A stretch of DNA of 64,000 nt from assembly GCA_949128115.1 (NCBI GenBank), contig OX421961.1, positions 129,955,050 through 130,019,049 of the forward strand. The letters are read 5' to 3'. Origin of the DNA: Anaspis maculata (lineage: Eukaryota; Arthropoda; Insecta; Coleoptera; Scraptiidae). Numbering within the stretch: position 1 is the first letter of the stretch; the number at the start of each line of letters is the position of its first letter. Made by a program: the position numbers and the translations under genes. The notes under the pieces are model-generated. The model searched no databases, was not told the origin of the DNA, and saw only the letters and a program-made list of their open reading frames with translations. Shown piece by piece: positions 52,323-62,842 of this stretch.

Positions 52323-55300
52323 AAAATAATGTTTTGCCCTTTGTCTTAACTTTAACAAGTCCCTTTGTCTTTCCTTGTTGCTTTTCGAACTTTAGTAAGC
52401 CCCCTTATTCCTTTTTGTAGTATTTGGAGCCCTACTGCGCAACCTGGTTTCTTCATGTCTTTGGAGCTCTGCTTACTCCCCTTGCATCATTCTGAGAATT
52501 TTTGCTAGTACACCAAGCTTTGGGAGCACCAGTAAGCCCCCTTATACTTTCATGAGATATTTGGCCCCTATCGAGCCCCTTATCTTCTCTAGTGTAATTT
52601 TTGAGCTCTAATGAGTCCTCTTATGTTTTCCATTGCTTTCAGATTTCCATAAGGCACTTTTTTGCAGTCTTGTGTTATCAAGAACTTCACTGGGCCCCCT
52701 TATTCTATATTCAACGTAACTTGAAGCCCTGCTGAGCCCCCTTGAATTTTCCATGAATTCCGGAGCAGCAAGCAGCGTTATGCTGTCATGGCATGTTGAA
52801 GCCCTATCGGGCCCCTTCAGGTGTAGTTGGAGGCCCGTTGAGCCTCCTTATGTTTTTTCATGACTTTCGGAGTAGGTACCAGTAAGCCCCATTTCGCGTT
52901 ATTTTGTTATACAGAGCTCCATGGGGCCCCCTTGTCTCTTCAATACCGTTTGAAGTTCTGTTGGGCCCTCTTGCATTTTTCCTACAGGCTTTTGGAGCAG
53001 TAGTAAGTCCCTTGTGCCTTTATGTTATATTCGACCCCTTATCCCTTGTTTCTTCAAATATAATTTGGAGCCCTGATGAACCCCCTTAGAGCCCCTTGAG
53101 CCCCCCTGTGTCACTAATATCATTTGAAGCTCTACTAAGCCCCCTTGCATTTTTCCGTGACTTTCTGATTTTTATTGAGCCCTGCGTCATTTGGAGCCCT
53201 AAAGAGCTCCCTTGTGTGTTTTCGTGGCTTGTGCGTTCTTGAATTGCTGGAAGCCCTAGTGTAAGTCCCTTGTGCCTTCATGTGATATACGGAGCCCTAT
53301 CGGACCCCCTTGTGTCCGCAAGTGTATAGTTTGGCGCCTAGTGAGCCCTTTTGTTTTTTGTCTGGCTATCAGAATTCCAGTAAGCCCCTTGTTGCCTTCT
53401 TGTGTTATTCGAAGCCCCATTGGGCCCCCTTGTTTCCTCAACGTCTTTTGAAGCCCTGCTGAGCCTCCTTACATCTTTCCGCGACTTTCGGAGCAGTAGC
53501 AAGCACCTTCTGCCTTCAGGAAATATTCGGAGCCCTATCGGGCTCCATTGTGCAAGCAGGTAAGCTTGATTATAAAGAGCTTCATTGGGCCCCCTTGTCG
53601 TATTTTCGTGGCTTTCGGAGCTCTATCGGGTCCCCTTGTGTAGTTTGTGTAGTTTGGAGCCCTAATCAGTCCATTTTTGTTTTTATTTGATTTCAGTACT
53701 ATGCAGTGAGTCGATCCCCTTTTGCCTTTTCTCGTTATAAAGAGCCCCTTGTGTCACCAATATCAGATGAAGTTCTACGGAGCTTCCTTGCACTTTCCCG
53801 TGATTTCTGGATTTTTCATAGGCCCCTTCTGCCCTATGTGTCCACTGGAGCCCTAACGAGTCCCCTCATGTGTTTTCGTGGCTTTCAGAATTCCAGTAAG
53901 CCATCTTGTGCGCTTTTGCATTTCTGGAGGCCCTAGTGTAAGTCCCTTGTGCCTCAATGTAATATACGGAGCCCTATCGGACCCTCTTGTGTCCGCAAGT
54001 GTAGTTTGGAGCCCTAGTGAGCCCCCTTGGGTCCATAAGTATAGCTTGGAGGCCTAGTGAGCCCCCTTGTGTCCATAAGTATAGCTTGGAGCCCTAGTGA
54101 GCCCCCTTGTGTTTTTCCATGACTATCAGAAGTCCAGTGAGCCCCTTGTTGCCGTCTTATGTCATCCAGAGCGTCAGTGGGCCCCCTTGTTTCTTCAATA
54201 CGTCTTTTGAAGCCGTGCTGAGCCCCCTTACATCTTTCCGTGGCTTCCGGAGCAGCAGTGAGCACCTTGTGTCTTCATGTGATATTCAGAGCCCTATCGA
54301 GCCCCCTTGTGTCTTCAAGTGTAGTATAGAGCCCTGATGAGCCGCATTGTGTTTTTTCGTAGCTTCCGGAATTCCAGTGAGCCCCTTTTGCCTTCTGTTG
54401 TTATATAAAGCTCCTTGGGCTCCCTTGTGCTTTTCTGTGATATGCGGAGCCCTATCGGACCCCCTTGTGCCGGTTAGTGTAGTTTAGAGTCCTAGTGTGC
54501 CTCTTTTGCTTTTTATGGCTTCCAGAAACCCAGTCACCCCCCTTTTGCCTTTTTTGATTATACAGAGCTCCATTGGGCCCCCTTGTTGTATTTTCATGGC
54601 TTTTGGAGCTCTATCGGGTCCCCTTTGTACCCTTATGTATAGTTTGGAGCCCCAACCAGTCCACTTGTGTTGGCTTTTAGAGTATCATACAGTAAGCCCC
54701 TTTTTGCCTTTTCTTGTTGTGAAGAGCCCCCTGGGCCCCCTTATGTAACCAAAATTATATGAATATCTACGGAGCCTCCTTGCATTTTCCCGTGATTTCC
54801 GGATTTTTGTTAGGCCCCTTGTGCCCTATGTGTCGTTAAGAGCCCTAATGAGCCCCATTATGTGTTTTCGTGGCTTTCAGAATTCCAGTAAGCCATCTTT
54901 ACATTGCTGGAAGCCCTATAGTGTAAGTCCCTTGTGCCTTCATGTGATATACGGAGCGCTATCGGGCCCCCTTGTGCCCGCAAGAGTAGTTTGGAGCCCT
55001 AGAGAGCCCCCTTGTGTCCATACGTGTAGCTTGGAACCCTAGTGAGCCCCCTCGTTTCCATGAGTGTAGCTTGGAGCCCCAGTGAGCCCTCTCATGTTCT
55101 TCAATGCGACTATCAGAATTCCAGTGAGCCTCCTGTTGCCTTCTTATGTCATCTGTAGCTGCCGTGAGCCCCCTTGTTTCTTCAACGTCTTTTGAAGCCC
55201 TGCATGTTGAGCCCCCTTACATCTTTCCGTGGCTTTCGAAGCAGTAGTGAGCACCTTATGCCTCTATGTGATATTCGGAGTCCTCTCGAAGCTCCATAAG

Positions 55301-55478
55301 GCCCCCTTGTGTTTTCAATATCGTTTAAAGCCTTGCTGAGCCCCGTTGCATTTTTTCGTGGCGTTCGGATCTCTGTCGGAACCCCTTGCATTTGCTTATG
55401 ATTTTCAGATCCTTTTATTGAGCCCCCTTGTGTCTTCATGTGTAATATAACCCCCTTACCTTCCGAAGCCATCACTTG
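52323..55478. repeat. GAGCCC minisatellite, ~40-bp units with longer-range order
   Basis: The entire stretch is built from a degenerate ~40-bp unit of the form GGAGCCCTA...GAGCCCCCTTGTGT followed by a variable CTTCA-GTGTAGT or TTTTCGTGGCTTTC part. Longer blocks recur, for example the one starting AGTCCCTTGTGCCT at about 53265, 53940 and 54927. All open frames in it, on both strands, are repeat by-products. Confidence 0.92.
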
Positions 55479-55631
55479 CGACGAATTGTCCGCGGGACGA
55501 ATTGTCCGTGAGACGAATTGTCCGCGGGACGAATTGTCCGCGGGACGAATTGTCCGCGGGACGAACTGTCCGCGGGACGAATTGTCCGCGACGAATTGTC
55601 CGCTACGAATTGTCCGCGGGACGAATTGTCC
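55479..55631. repeat. Right terminal array of 16-bp units
   Basis: Inverted counterpart of the left array, unit GCGGGACGAATTGTCC, with the same order of variant units counted from the outside. One unit reads AACTGTCC, a private change. Confidence 0.95.
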
Positions 55632-55929
55632 TAGCACCGGTTGAACTGTCAGAAGAAAAAAAAGTCTGCAATCCGTTTGTATTTTTGTTTGCACATTTGG
55701 ATAGACTTGTTCAAGACTGAACTTTTATGCCCCTTGCATTTTTCCTGTAGGATGCACCATTCACGAGTAAAAGTGGAAAAGCCAGGAACGTGTCGAATAA
55801 TTTTCTTCTGGTGGTTAACCGACCCCAACTCTCAACTCCACTGATGATGGTTGAATTTGTTTTAAATCTCACACGTGTTTTATTTGCACTGTGAAGAAAT
55901 CTCCCTGTGCCAAAAAAAAAGAAACAAAA

Positions 55930-56020
55930 ACCAAACAAATTTGACCAGTGGGGTCGAAATAAGGGGTTAGGTTAAATTGCTAAAAAAAAGTCTACGTTCC
56001 GGTCGTATTTTTGTTTGTAA
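55930..56020 (+). repeat. Paralogous empty site of the 3.5-kb element
   Basis: This segment aligns across the insertion point: CAAATTTGACCAGTGGGGTC matches the left flank (52096 onward), and AAAAAAAGTCTACGTTCC...GTATTTTTGTTTG matches the right flank (55658 onward). The target GGTTGAAC is represented once, as GGTTAAAT. Confidence 0.7.
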
Positions 56021-56207
56021 AATGAAAAAAAGTACAATGAGTCCCTTAAGTGGCATGGACCCAAGATGTGAAATGTTTTGGAAGGCTCAATATATTCAGG
56101 TGGCCAATGTTCAAATCATGTAGTTGACCCTGAGATAGAAGCTTTTCTTTTAGATAAGGAGGAGTGGAAGTCCGAAGGACTTTATGTGTAAAAACCGCAT
56201 TCTGCAA
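56021..56207. other. Spacer without recognised genes
   Basis: Short AT-rich stretch between the empty-site paralogue and the next palindrome. Nothing supported. Confidence 0.4.
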
Positions 56208-56490
56208 TTTAAGGATGGAGTTGCATTGGTAAAATAAGGAGTAGCTGAATCAATCGCTGTGGGTTCATTCCTTAACAGAAATTTACCATTCAGGTCTCTT
56301 TCGAAAGCTAATCAAAAAAATTCAATTTTTGAAAATATATTTATGGATTTTAAAAATTCCAATACGCTCAAACCAAGGTACATCTTTGTAGCTTTCGAAA
56401 GAGACCTGAATGGTAATTTTCTGTCAAGGAATAAGCTCACAGCGATCGATGCCGCAACGCCTTATTTCACCAGTTCAACTCCACCCTTGG
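56208..56490. mobile_element. Palindromic MITE, ~283 bp
   Basis: Arms of about 115 bp: the inner parts read CATTCAGGTCTCTTTCGAAA and its complement, the outer parts GGAGTTGCATTGGT and ACCAGTTCAACTCC. A ~50-bp AT-rich loop. The open frame across it is a by-product. Part of the right arm recurs at 62426-62535. Confidence 0.8.
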
Positions 56491-56742
56491 CGCGATTTTA
56501 AATGTTTAATCAATTAAGTTCTTTGATTTTTACAGAAGTCCTGTCATATCTGCGCAACCCAAACACGAACCTACAACAAGAGTTCTGAACCCTTTGGAGG
56601 CCGAGCCCCATCGACAAAGTCCAAACACGGTGCCATTGTTTAATTATATCCAGTTAGCCAACTGAATAGGCCGATTGTACTTCTACGAAATAGTTCAAGA
56701 TTCTTCCGGTAGATGGCGCTGCGATTAACAATGTCGATTTAA

Positions 56743-57842
56743 TGGGGCTGTATAGCGGCAAAAGCCTGAATTAATGGCGCATTGTACTATGCACCGCTGT
56801 CACCATAATGACATTGGGCGCGTTCAGCAGGTCCTATGGTGGGTGCCATCGGTGGATGCCGCATGCGCCTCTCGAACGGTCACAGCTACCAAATCGCCAT
56901 TTTTTCCACCACAGTTGGTTTATGGTAGCGGTGGATCAGATAGTGGATCGACCAAGCCGTCCAGCAGCTTATATTTGGTAACTAAATCTACGGGTTCCAC
57001 CATGGAACTTGCTGAACTCGCCCATTGCTGTCAATGACTACCGTCAACATCTCATCCCTCGAAAAGTCAAAATGGTTGTCAGATACTGTCCGACACAGCT
57101 AGACGATTCATTCGCCTGCCCTTTGATTCTGGCTGAACGTGCGGTGCCAAGCCCTCACAGGCCAACCCCATACACGGCCCAAGGTACTGACTATCCTCTA
57201 CCAGCTCCCTGTAGCCTGGACGTGCCGGTAACAGCCTACCTACCTCCAAGTGCCCCAGACTTGGCATAACGCTCTGATGCTAAGCCCCCACAGGCTGCCC
57301 ATTACTTACGTTTCGGTCTAAAATAGTGCTGATGCTAAACCTCATACAATTGTCTCATACTGACTCGCCTTCTCCAACAACTATTGAGCAAACACAAAAA
57401 ATTTGTGATTGTATAGAAGTAGGTAGGTACTTTGGAATCCCTAACTATGGAAAGTTTTATACTATCGTATCCTACCTGCCTCATCATCGTTTCATTTTCT
57501 TTACTCTGCTACTCTCTGCTAGAAAATATGGGGCCCCAGATCATTAGGTATCCACCTACCCCGACATAGTCAGGGAGAGAACTCGCTCACCCCCAAGTAG
57601 CAGCGTCATAATGGGTTATTATTTGTTTCCTCAGGGACCTACCTTCCTGTTCTCTACTTTGGCGCCAATTCTTTCTCCTTGCCATCGAAGCGGAGCGCTT
57701 TTTCACCTCAACAACTTTTTTAATTCAAACCGTCCACTTCAAATGTGACATAATGTGACATTGCCATCATTTTATAGAATGTCAAATAAGGGTGCATAGT
57801 ACACGTCGCCCTCTACAATTTGTTTTGCCTATACAGCCCCAT
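56743..57842. mobile_element. TIR element with TA flanks, ~1.1 kb
   Basis: The left end reads ATGGGGCTGTATA, the right end TATACAGCCCCAT, both next to TA. Further inward, GTACTATGCACC and GGTGCATAGTAC form a second inverted match. TA flanks would fit a Tc1/mariner-type insertion. No transposase is recognised; the open frames inside (for example 57009-57269) have no domain. Confidence 0.65.
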
Positions 57843-57966
57843 TAGTGTGAGGACGTAAACAACAACGAAAGCTACGACATGCGTGCAAATATGTTGATGG
57901 TAGAGTGATTTGAAGTGTTTCCGACTTTTCGGTCTGATTTCGGTTGTGCCTCTCTGATTGCAAAAT

Positions 57967-59356
57967 GTCATACACGAAATGCAATCATTTTGGTGTCCAA
58001 AAAGTGACAGGAAATTTTATAAATTTCCAAAGAATGATCCCAACAGGCTGTAGAAATGGATAGACGCAGCAGGGAACTAAAAATTGCGCGGTAAGTTTTC
58101 ATGTTCATACCTTTTTATAGAATAATGTTAAGTACCTATCTAATGATTTTTGTTAATATGAAGCTCCACATAGTCACAGAGACCCCACCTCAACTTTGAG
58201 GTGCTCCATAATATATTTTTCCTGAAGTCACAATAAAGACTAGCTTGCTCGGCTGAGTCCAAGCAGCGGCTGAAAGAAAGTTCAAATAGTTGATAATCTC
58301 TTGAAATTGCATGGGGATCCTCGCCTAATCATTATTTCAACTTTTTAGAGTATCAGCCCGTCCAATTGTCCAAAATGAGTATCTGCAAGAATCATTTTGA
58401 CAGAAGCGCCTTCGTCAATCCGACCCACGTTAGATTGAGCCGGAATGCCATATACCCAAACACTTTGATATGCCGTCTACACCAGTCCATCTAGAAGTCG
58501 AGGGCCAACAACTGAGCCAACAACAACAACAACAACATAATCCATGGTAATTACTTTGGGTAGGTACGGGTACTCGCTTATTTATAACACTATTTAAACA
58601 TAGAAATAAATATGGAAAAAAAAAACATACTTGTAACTAAGCAACCTAGAGCATCAAACTAGAAAAAAATAGCTCCTCATAGTATTGACTATTGCATACA
58701 GCAAAACTAAAAATTATAGGGTGGCAACAAAAAGTCCTGCACCATTTCAAAAAAGTACAAAGTTGTAAGGTATCCTTTACCACCATGTATTAATCATATC
58801 GCTGTCACAAGCCTGTCACAAGCCAACAAGTACCTACTTGCAGATGGTGGAGGTAGAAAGATTTATCTTGAAGTTGGTGGAAGCCGCTTCAGAATTCGAT
58901 AACTTTCAAGAACTTGACGGCTGTTTGGAGGCGAATAATTTTTCGGATGTCCTCCCAAATTGTGACCAGTATAATACTTATGGTGCTATTCTGTAAAAAA
59001 GATACATCGATGTAAGCGCTGTATCGGTGTCGCTGTAAGATGAGATGACACATGTGACAATGCAAAACATTATTACCTACTTTTGTCATTGTACAGCAAT
59101 GTAGCGTTTACATCGATGTATCTTTTTGACATAATAGCACCATAAGTTGAGATTTATAATAATTCAAAATTACAATTATAATAAAATTTTTATAACTTTT
59201 TTCACATTTTCAGGAAATTCCACAAGAGAAGGTACATCAGATACCGCCAAAGACCGGACGCCAAAACAAACCTACTCGCGGGAAGATGTTGTGTCAAAGG
59301 TGTTGAATTTTTCGCCATCAACAAGAAGTGTGCCAGCTGAGATACCAGCAAAGTAG
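57967..59356 (+). pseudogene. Broken THAP-domain gene, three exon-like blocks
   Basis: Block 1 starts at the ATG at 57967 (MSYTKCNHFG) and, after a frame change, reads FYKFPKNDPNRL then KWIDAAGN, the first half of a THAP zinc-finger (phenylalanine-proline and tryptophan landmarks). It ends at a GTAAGT donor at about 58091. Block 2 follows an acceptor at about 58348 and reads SICKNHFDRSAFVNPTHVRL, the C-x2-H half, then RNAIYPNTL in place of the AVPT motif, and ends in a stop near 58494. Block 3 (59216-59356) follows a TTTTCAG acceptor and is open for 46 codons. Stops and frame changes make it non-functional. Origin from a host THAP gene or from a P-type or THAP-bearing transposon cannot be told. 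A MITE lies between blocks 2 and 3. Confidence 0.5.
58977..59146. mobile_element. Palindromic MITE, 170 bp
   Basis: The arms read CTTATGGTGCTATTCTGTA and, inward from the right, CTTATGGTGCTATTATGTC. An inner ATACATCGATGTAA pair is near-perfect. TA flanks are possible (TA-TGGTGC...GCACCA-TA). Confidence 0.85.
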
Positions 59357-59946
59357 AAACGAGTTTTCATATGGTTATTATTCCACCATGTCCAACTTCT
59401 CCGTCTTTGTCGTTACAAGATAACTCCAAGATTTGCTCAACAAAATATCATTTGTTGAGCAAATTGATTCCTATTTGATCAGAAACATGAGGCCGTTATC
59501 GCAGCAGAGATTGTAGATTTGTAGATAGATAACATTTTTTGATTTATTGCGATAGAATCTATGTTGTGCCTATGCAGACAGTGCTATAAAGATAGGTTTT
59601 GAAGTTGAAAAAATAAATTCATGAAATTTTGAAGCACTGTTACCGATTCAGAATTCACACCACCATGTAATTAAATTCCCCGAAAATCCCAGTTGAGCAT
59701 TTTTTCGACGCTGTAAAAATATATCATGTTTGCTGCAACAAGTCCAAAAATTATGTCCTCGTTGTCGCATTAGAGCCATACTGCTAGCTCACAGCTGTTG
59801 GTCCTACCGCAGGCGCAGGACATGACTAGACCGTCGTTTGAACCGTCAAAATCGTATTTCTCGCAAAAAGAAACACCTAACTCGCTTCAATTCGCAAATA
59901 ACAGTGTTAATTGAGTATAGTCCGGGGATTAGTGGCCAAATTTGAT
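59357..59946. other. Spacer without recognised genes
   Basis: AT-rich, no domain-bearing frame. Nothing supported. Confidence 0.35.
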
Positions 59947-60758
59947 AAAGGACCCCGCACGTTTTATGGGTAAATTGGGTTTCAGTGAATTTTGCTGAAT
60001 TTTGGATATTTTGTAGCCTCTGGTCCACAAATGAAATGCTGTGAAGCATAATCGATTTGTATGACTAGTTTGGCCCCCACAGGGGGCGAAAGGGTGTATC
60101 AACGTCATGCTTTCAGAATTATTTAGGAGCATAGCATTGATATTAGAGGAAAACAACGAGAAAGGTCGATTTTGCTTTTGAAGGAACTATTAATCTGTCA
60201 TAATTTTACTCAATTTACGTCAACCCCCTTGGAGGGGCTGGCAGCCCCCTCAAGTTTCTAAGGGCGACGTAGGTCGAGTAGCATATCATTTAAAAGGTAT
60301 TTTGATCCTCTTTTCGGTGATCTTCAGTTTTTTCCATTCGAATTATTAGTTCTCGAGAAAATGAGAATTGAAATATCAGGTAGGTATAAATCATGAGAAG
60401 TTCAGTTTCAACAATTTTTATTTCGTCAGTAGGCCTGGAAAAAGGGGGTAATTTTCGACGACCTTCCGCAAATATACAAACGTTTGCAGTTGTTGTGATG
60501 CATCATGGATGAATCCCTGTAGCAACTGCCAAAGTTCATAGCTTTGTAAAGGGCCAAAAATTACCAACCTTACCTCGGGTTCAACCAGAATTTCAAGAGC
60601 AGATCAAATCTATCACGCTGATAGTTGCTATGCACCAGCCAATAGGATGGCCAGTTGCTTAGTTACTATGAGAGTGATAAAGTTATCGCGTTGATAAAAG
60701 TTTGGTGGAACCCGATGTTAAACTTTGGACCACGTACATTTCATAATAATTCAACAAC

Positions 60759-61034
60759 TCAACGAGGTCTGTTACCCGCATCTAGCATAGAATCCAGTAG
60801 CATTGAAGAAGGATATTTGACATTGTTTTCGTGCCTTGCGTAGCCCAGATACCAAATCACGCTTGCCACATGTGCACAAGAGCCAAGAGTTCGAGCACCT
60901 GTCTTGCATGTGCAATAGTACCCAATGATAGGGTCTTTATCATTCTGTCTTTCTGTGCTGTATCTTATCCATAACTGATACTTTGTTGCGTTTCGGAAAC
61001 GCGAGTAGACTCTAACCCGAATGAAGCCAGGTTC
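60759..61034 (-). pseudogene. SWIM zinc-finger fragment, left-arm mirror copy
   Basis: Mirror copy of the frame at 61111-61386. It keeps the CTCKTGARTLGSCAH motif, but upstream of the arm border it runs into the loop read in the wrong direction, so it is the duplicated end and not the source gene. Confidence 0.7.
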
Positions 61035-61386
61035 GGTTCCAGCGTTTTCACCTTTTTTTTTCTCCAGAAGGGAGGCAACCGAAACATTCGATTTTGACGA
61101 GCTCATCGACGAACCTGGCTTCATTCGGGTTAGAGTCTACTCGCGTTTCCGAAACGCAACAAAGTATCAGTTATGGATAAGATACAGCACAGAAAGACAG
61201 AATGATAAAGACCCTATCATTGGGTACTATTGCACATGCAAGACAGGTGCTCGAACTCTTGGCTCTTGTGCACATGTGGCGAGCGTGATTTGGTATCTGG
61301 GCTACGCAAGGCACGAAAACAATGTCAAATATCCTTCTTCAATGCTACTGGATTCTATGCTAGATGCGGGTAACAGACCTCGTTGA
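61021..61386 (+). pseudogene. SWIM zinc-finger protein fragment (transposon-associated)
   Basis: About 121 codons. A SWIM-type zinc motif (C-x-C-x(n)-C-x-H) is readable as CTCKTGARTLGSCAH, followed by VASVIWYLGYARH. The preceding RVRVYSRFRNATKYQLWIRY block and the following NVKYPSSMLLD block fit proteins commonly annotated as SWIM-domain containing and linked to transposons such as Mutator-like elements. The frame is continuous through the loop (FDFDELIDEPGF), so this arm has the native order. No upstream transposase and no credible start; a C-terminal fragment. Confidence 0.65.
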
Positions 61387-62425
61387 GTTGTTAAATTAAT
61401 ATGAAATGTACGTGGTCCAAAGTTTAACATCGGGTTCCACCAAACTTTTATCAACGCGATAACTTTATCACTCTCATAGTAACTAAGCAACTGGCCATCC
61501 TATTGGCTGGTGCATAGCAACTATCAGCGTGTAGATTTGGTCTGCTCTTAAAATTCTGGTTGAACCCGAGGTAAGGTTGGTAATTTTTGGCCCTTTACAA
61601 AGCTATGAACTTTGGCAGTTGCTACAGGGATTCATCCATGATGCATTACAACAACTGCAAACGTTTGTATATTTGCGGAGGGTCGTCGAAAATTACCCCC
61701 TTTTTCCACGCCTACTGACGAAATAAAAATTGTTGAAACTGAACTTCTCATGATTTATACCTACCTAATATTTCAATTCTCATTTTCTCAAGAACTAACA
61801 ATTCGAATGAAAAAAACTGAAGATCACCGAAAAGAGGATCAAAATACCTTTCAAATGATATGCTACTCGACCTATGTCGCCCTTAGAAATTTGAGGGGGC
61901 TGCCAGCCCCTCCAAGGGGGTTGACGTAAATTGAGTAAAATTATGACAGATTAATAGTTCCTTCAAAAGCAAAATCGACCTTTCTCGTTGTTTTCCTCTA
62001 ATATGAATGCTATGCTCCTAAATAATTCTGAAAGCATGACGTTGATACACCCTTTCGTCCCCTGTGGGGGCCAAACTAGTCATACAAATCGATTATGCTT
62101 CACAGCATTTCATTTGTGGACCAGAGGCTACAAAATATCCAAAATTCAGCAAAATTCACTGAAACCCAATTTACCCATAAAACGTGCGGGGTCCTTTTTC
62201 ATTGTATGATAAAGACATAAAATTTGGTGTGAGTGGTCATGGTCCTCCTTTAAAATGTAGACATGGCACCTCCGCTTTATTTTGGTTAGGGAACTCCTAC
62301 GAACCACCGTAATTATCGTCACACATATCAGAAAATAATCATTCGACTCTACACTAAACCTTGACAAGAGACACACGAGTTCTCGCCATACGCACTGTTA
62401 ATAAGGCTTTGCGGAATCAATCTGT

Positions 62426-62535
62426 ACAAGCTTATTCCTTGACAAAAATTTACTTTCGAAACCGATCTCTTTCGAAACCTTCAAAGATGCACTTTGGTTT
62501 GAGCCCGTAGACATTTCCAAAATCCGAAAAAATTC
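62426..62535. repeat. Single-arm copy of the palindromic MITE at 56208-56490
   Basis: GCTTATTCCTTGACA, then TCTCTTTCGAAA, CAAAGATGCAC and TTGGTTTGAGC follow in the same order as in the reverse complement of 56340-56440. Confidence 0.7.
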
Positions 62536-62842
62536 AAATTTTGAAAAAATTCAAATTTTGAAAAAATTCTTATTTAGAAAAGAATCAAATTAAGAGAAAA
62601 TTTATATTTCGAAAAATTCAAATTTTGAAAAAAAAAACAATATTGAAAAACTTGTTATCAAGAAAAAATTTCAATTTTGAAAGAATTCAAATTTTGAAGA
62701 AATTCAAATTTTGAAGAAATTCAAATTTTGAAAAAAATTCAAGTTTTGGAAAAATTCAATTCTTGAAAAAAATCAAATTTTGGAGAAATTCCAATTTTGA
62801 AAAAATTCAAATTTTGGAGAAATTCAAATTTTGAAGAAATTC
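62522..62842. repeat. 18-bp AT-rich tandem array, left part
   Basis: Degenerate copies of AAATTCAAATTTTGAAGA. It continues at 63928-64000, so the palindromic element between them is inserted in the array. Confidence 0.9.

Larger units (their letters stand above)
52146..55638. mobile_element. Array-ended non-coding element, 3.5 kb, with 8-bp target duplication
   Basis: GGTTGAAC is directly repeated at 52138-52145 and 55639-55646. Inside it the two ends are inverted copies of a ~170-bp tandem array of the unit GGACAATTCGTCCCGC. The pattern of variant units (a CGTAGC unit then a CGTCGC unit second and third from the outside) is identical at both ends. The interior is a degenerate minisatellite. 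A paralogue of the flanking DNA without the element lies at 55930-56020, supporting insertion. No protein is encoded. An 8-bp duplication fits hAT-type insertion, but the termini do not resemble known hAT ends. Confidence 0.8.
59947..62197. mobile_element. 2.25-kb near-perfect palindromic element with SWIM coding sequence
   Basis: Ends AAAGGACCCCGCACG (59947) and its complement (62197). Arms 59947-61034 and 61111-62197 (about 1.09 kb each) are nearly identical; 97 consecutive codons of the SWIM frame are the same on both arms. The 76-bp loop (61035-61110) belongs to the plus-strand copy of the gene. The same ends bound the second palindrome at 62843-63927. The target duplication is not evident. 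Confidence 0.88.

Noticed and set aside
52904..55042. Chain of 60-83-codon frames
   Set aside because: By-products of the 40-bp GAGCCC minisatellite, open on both strands.
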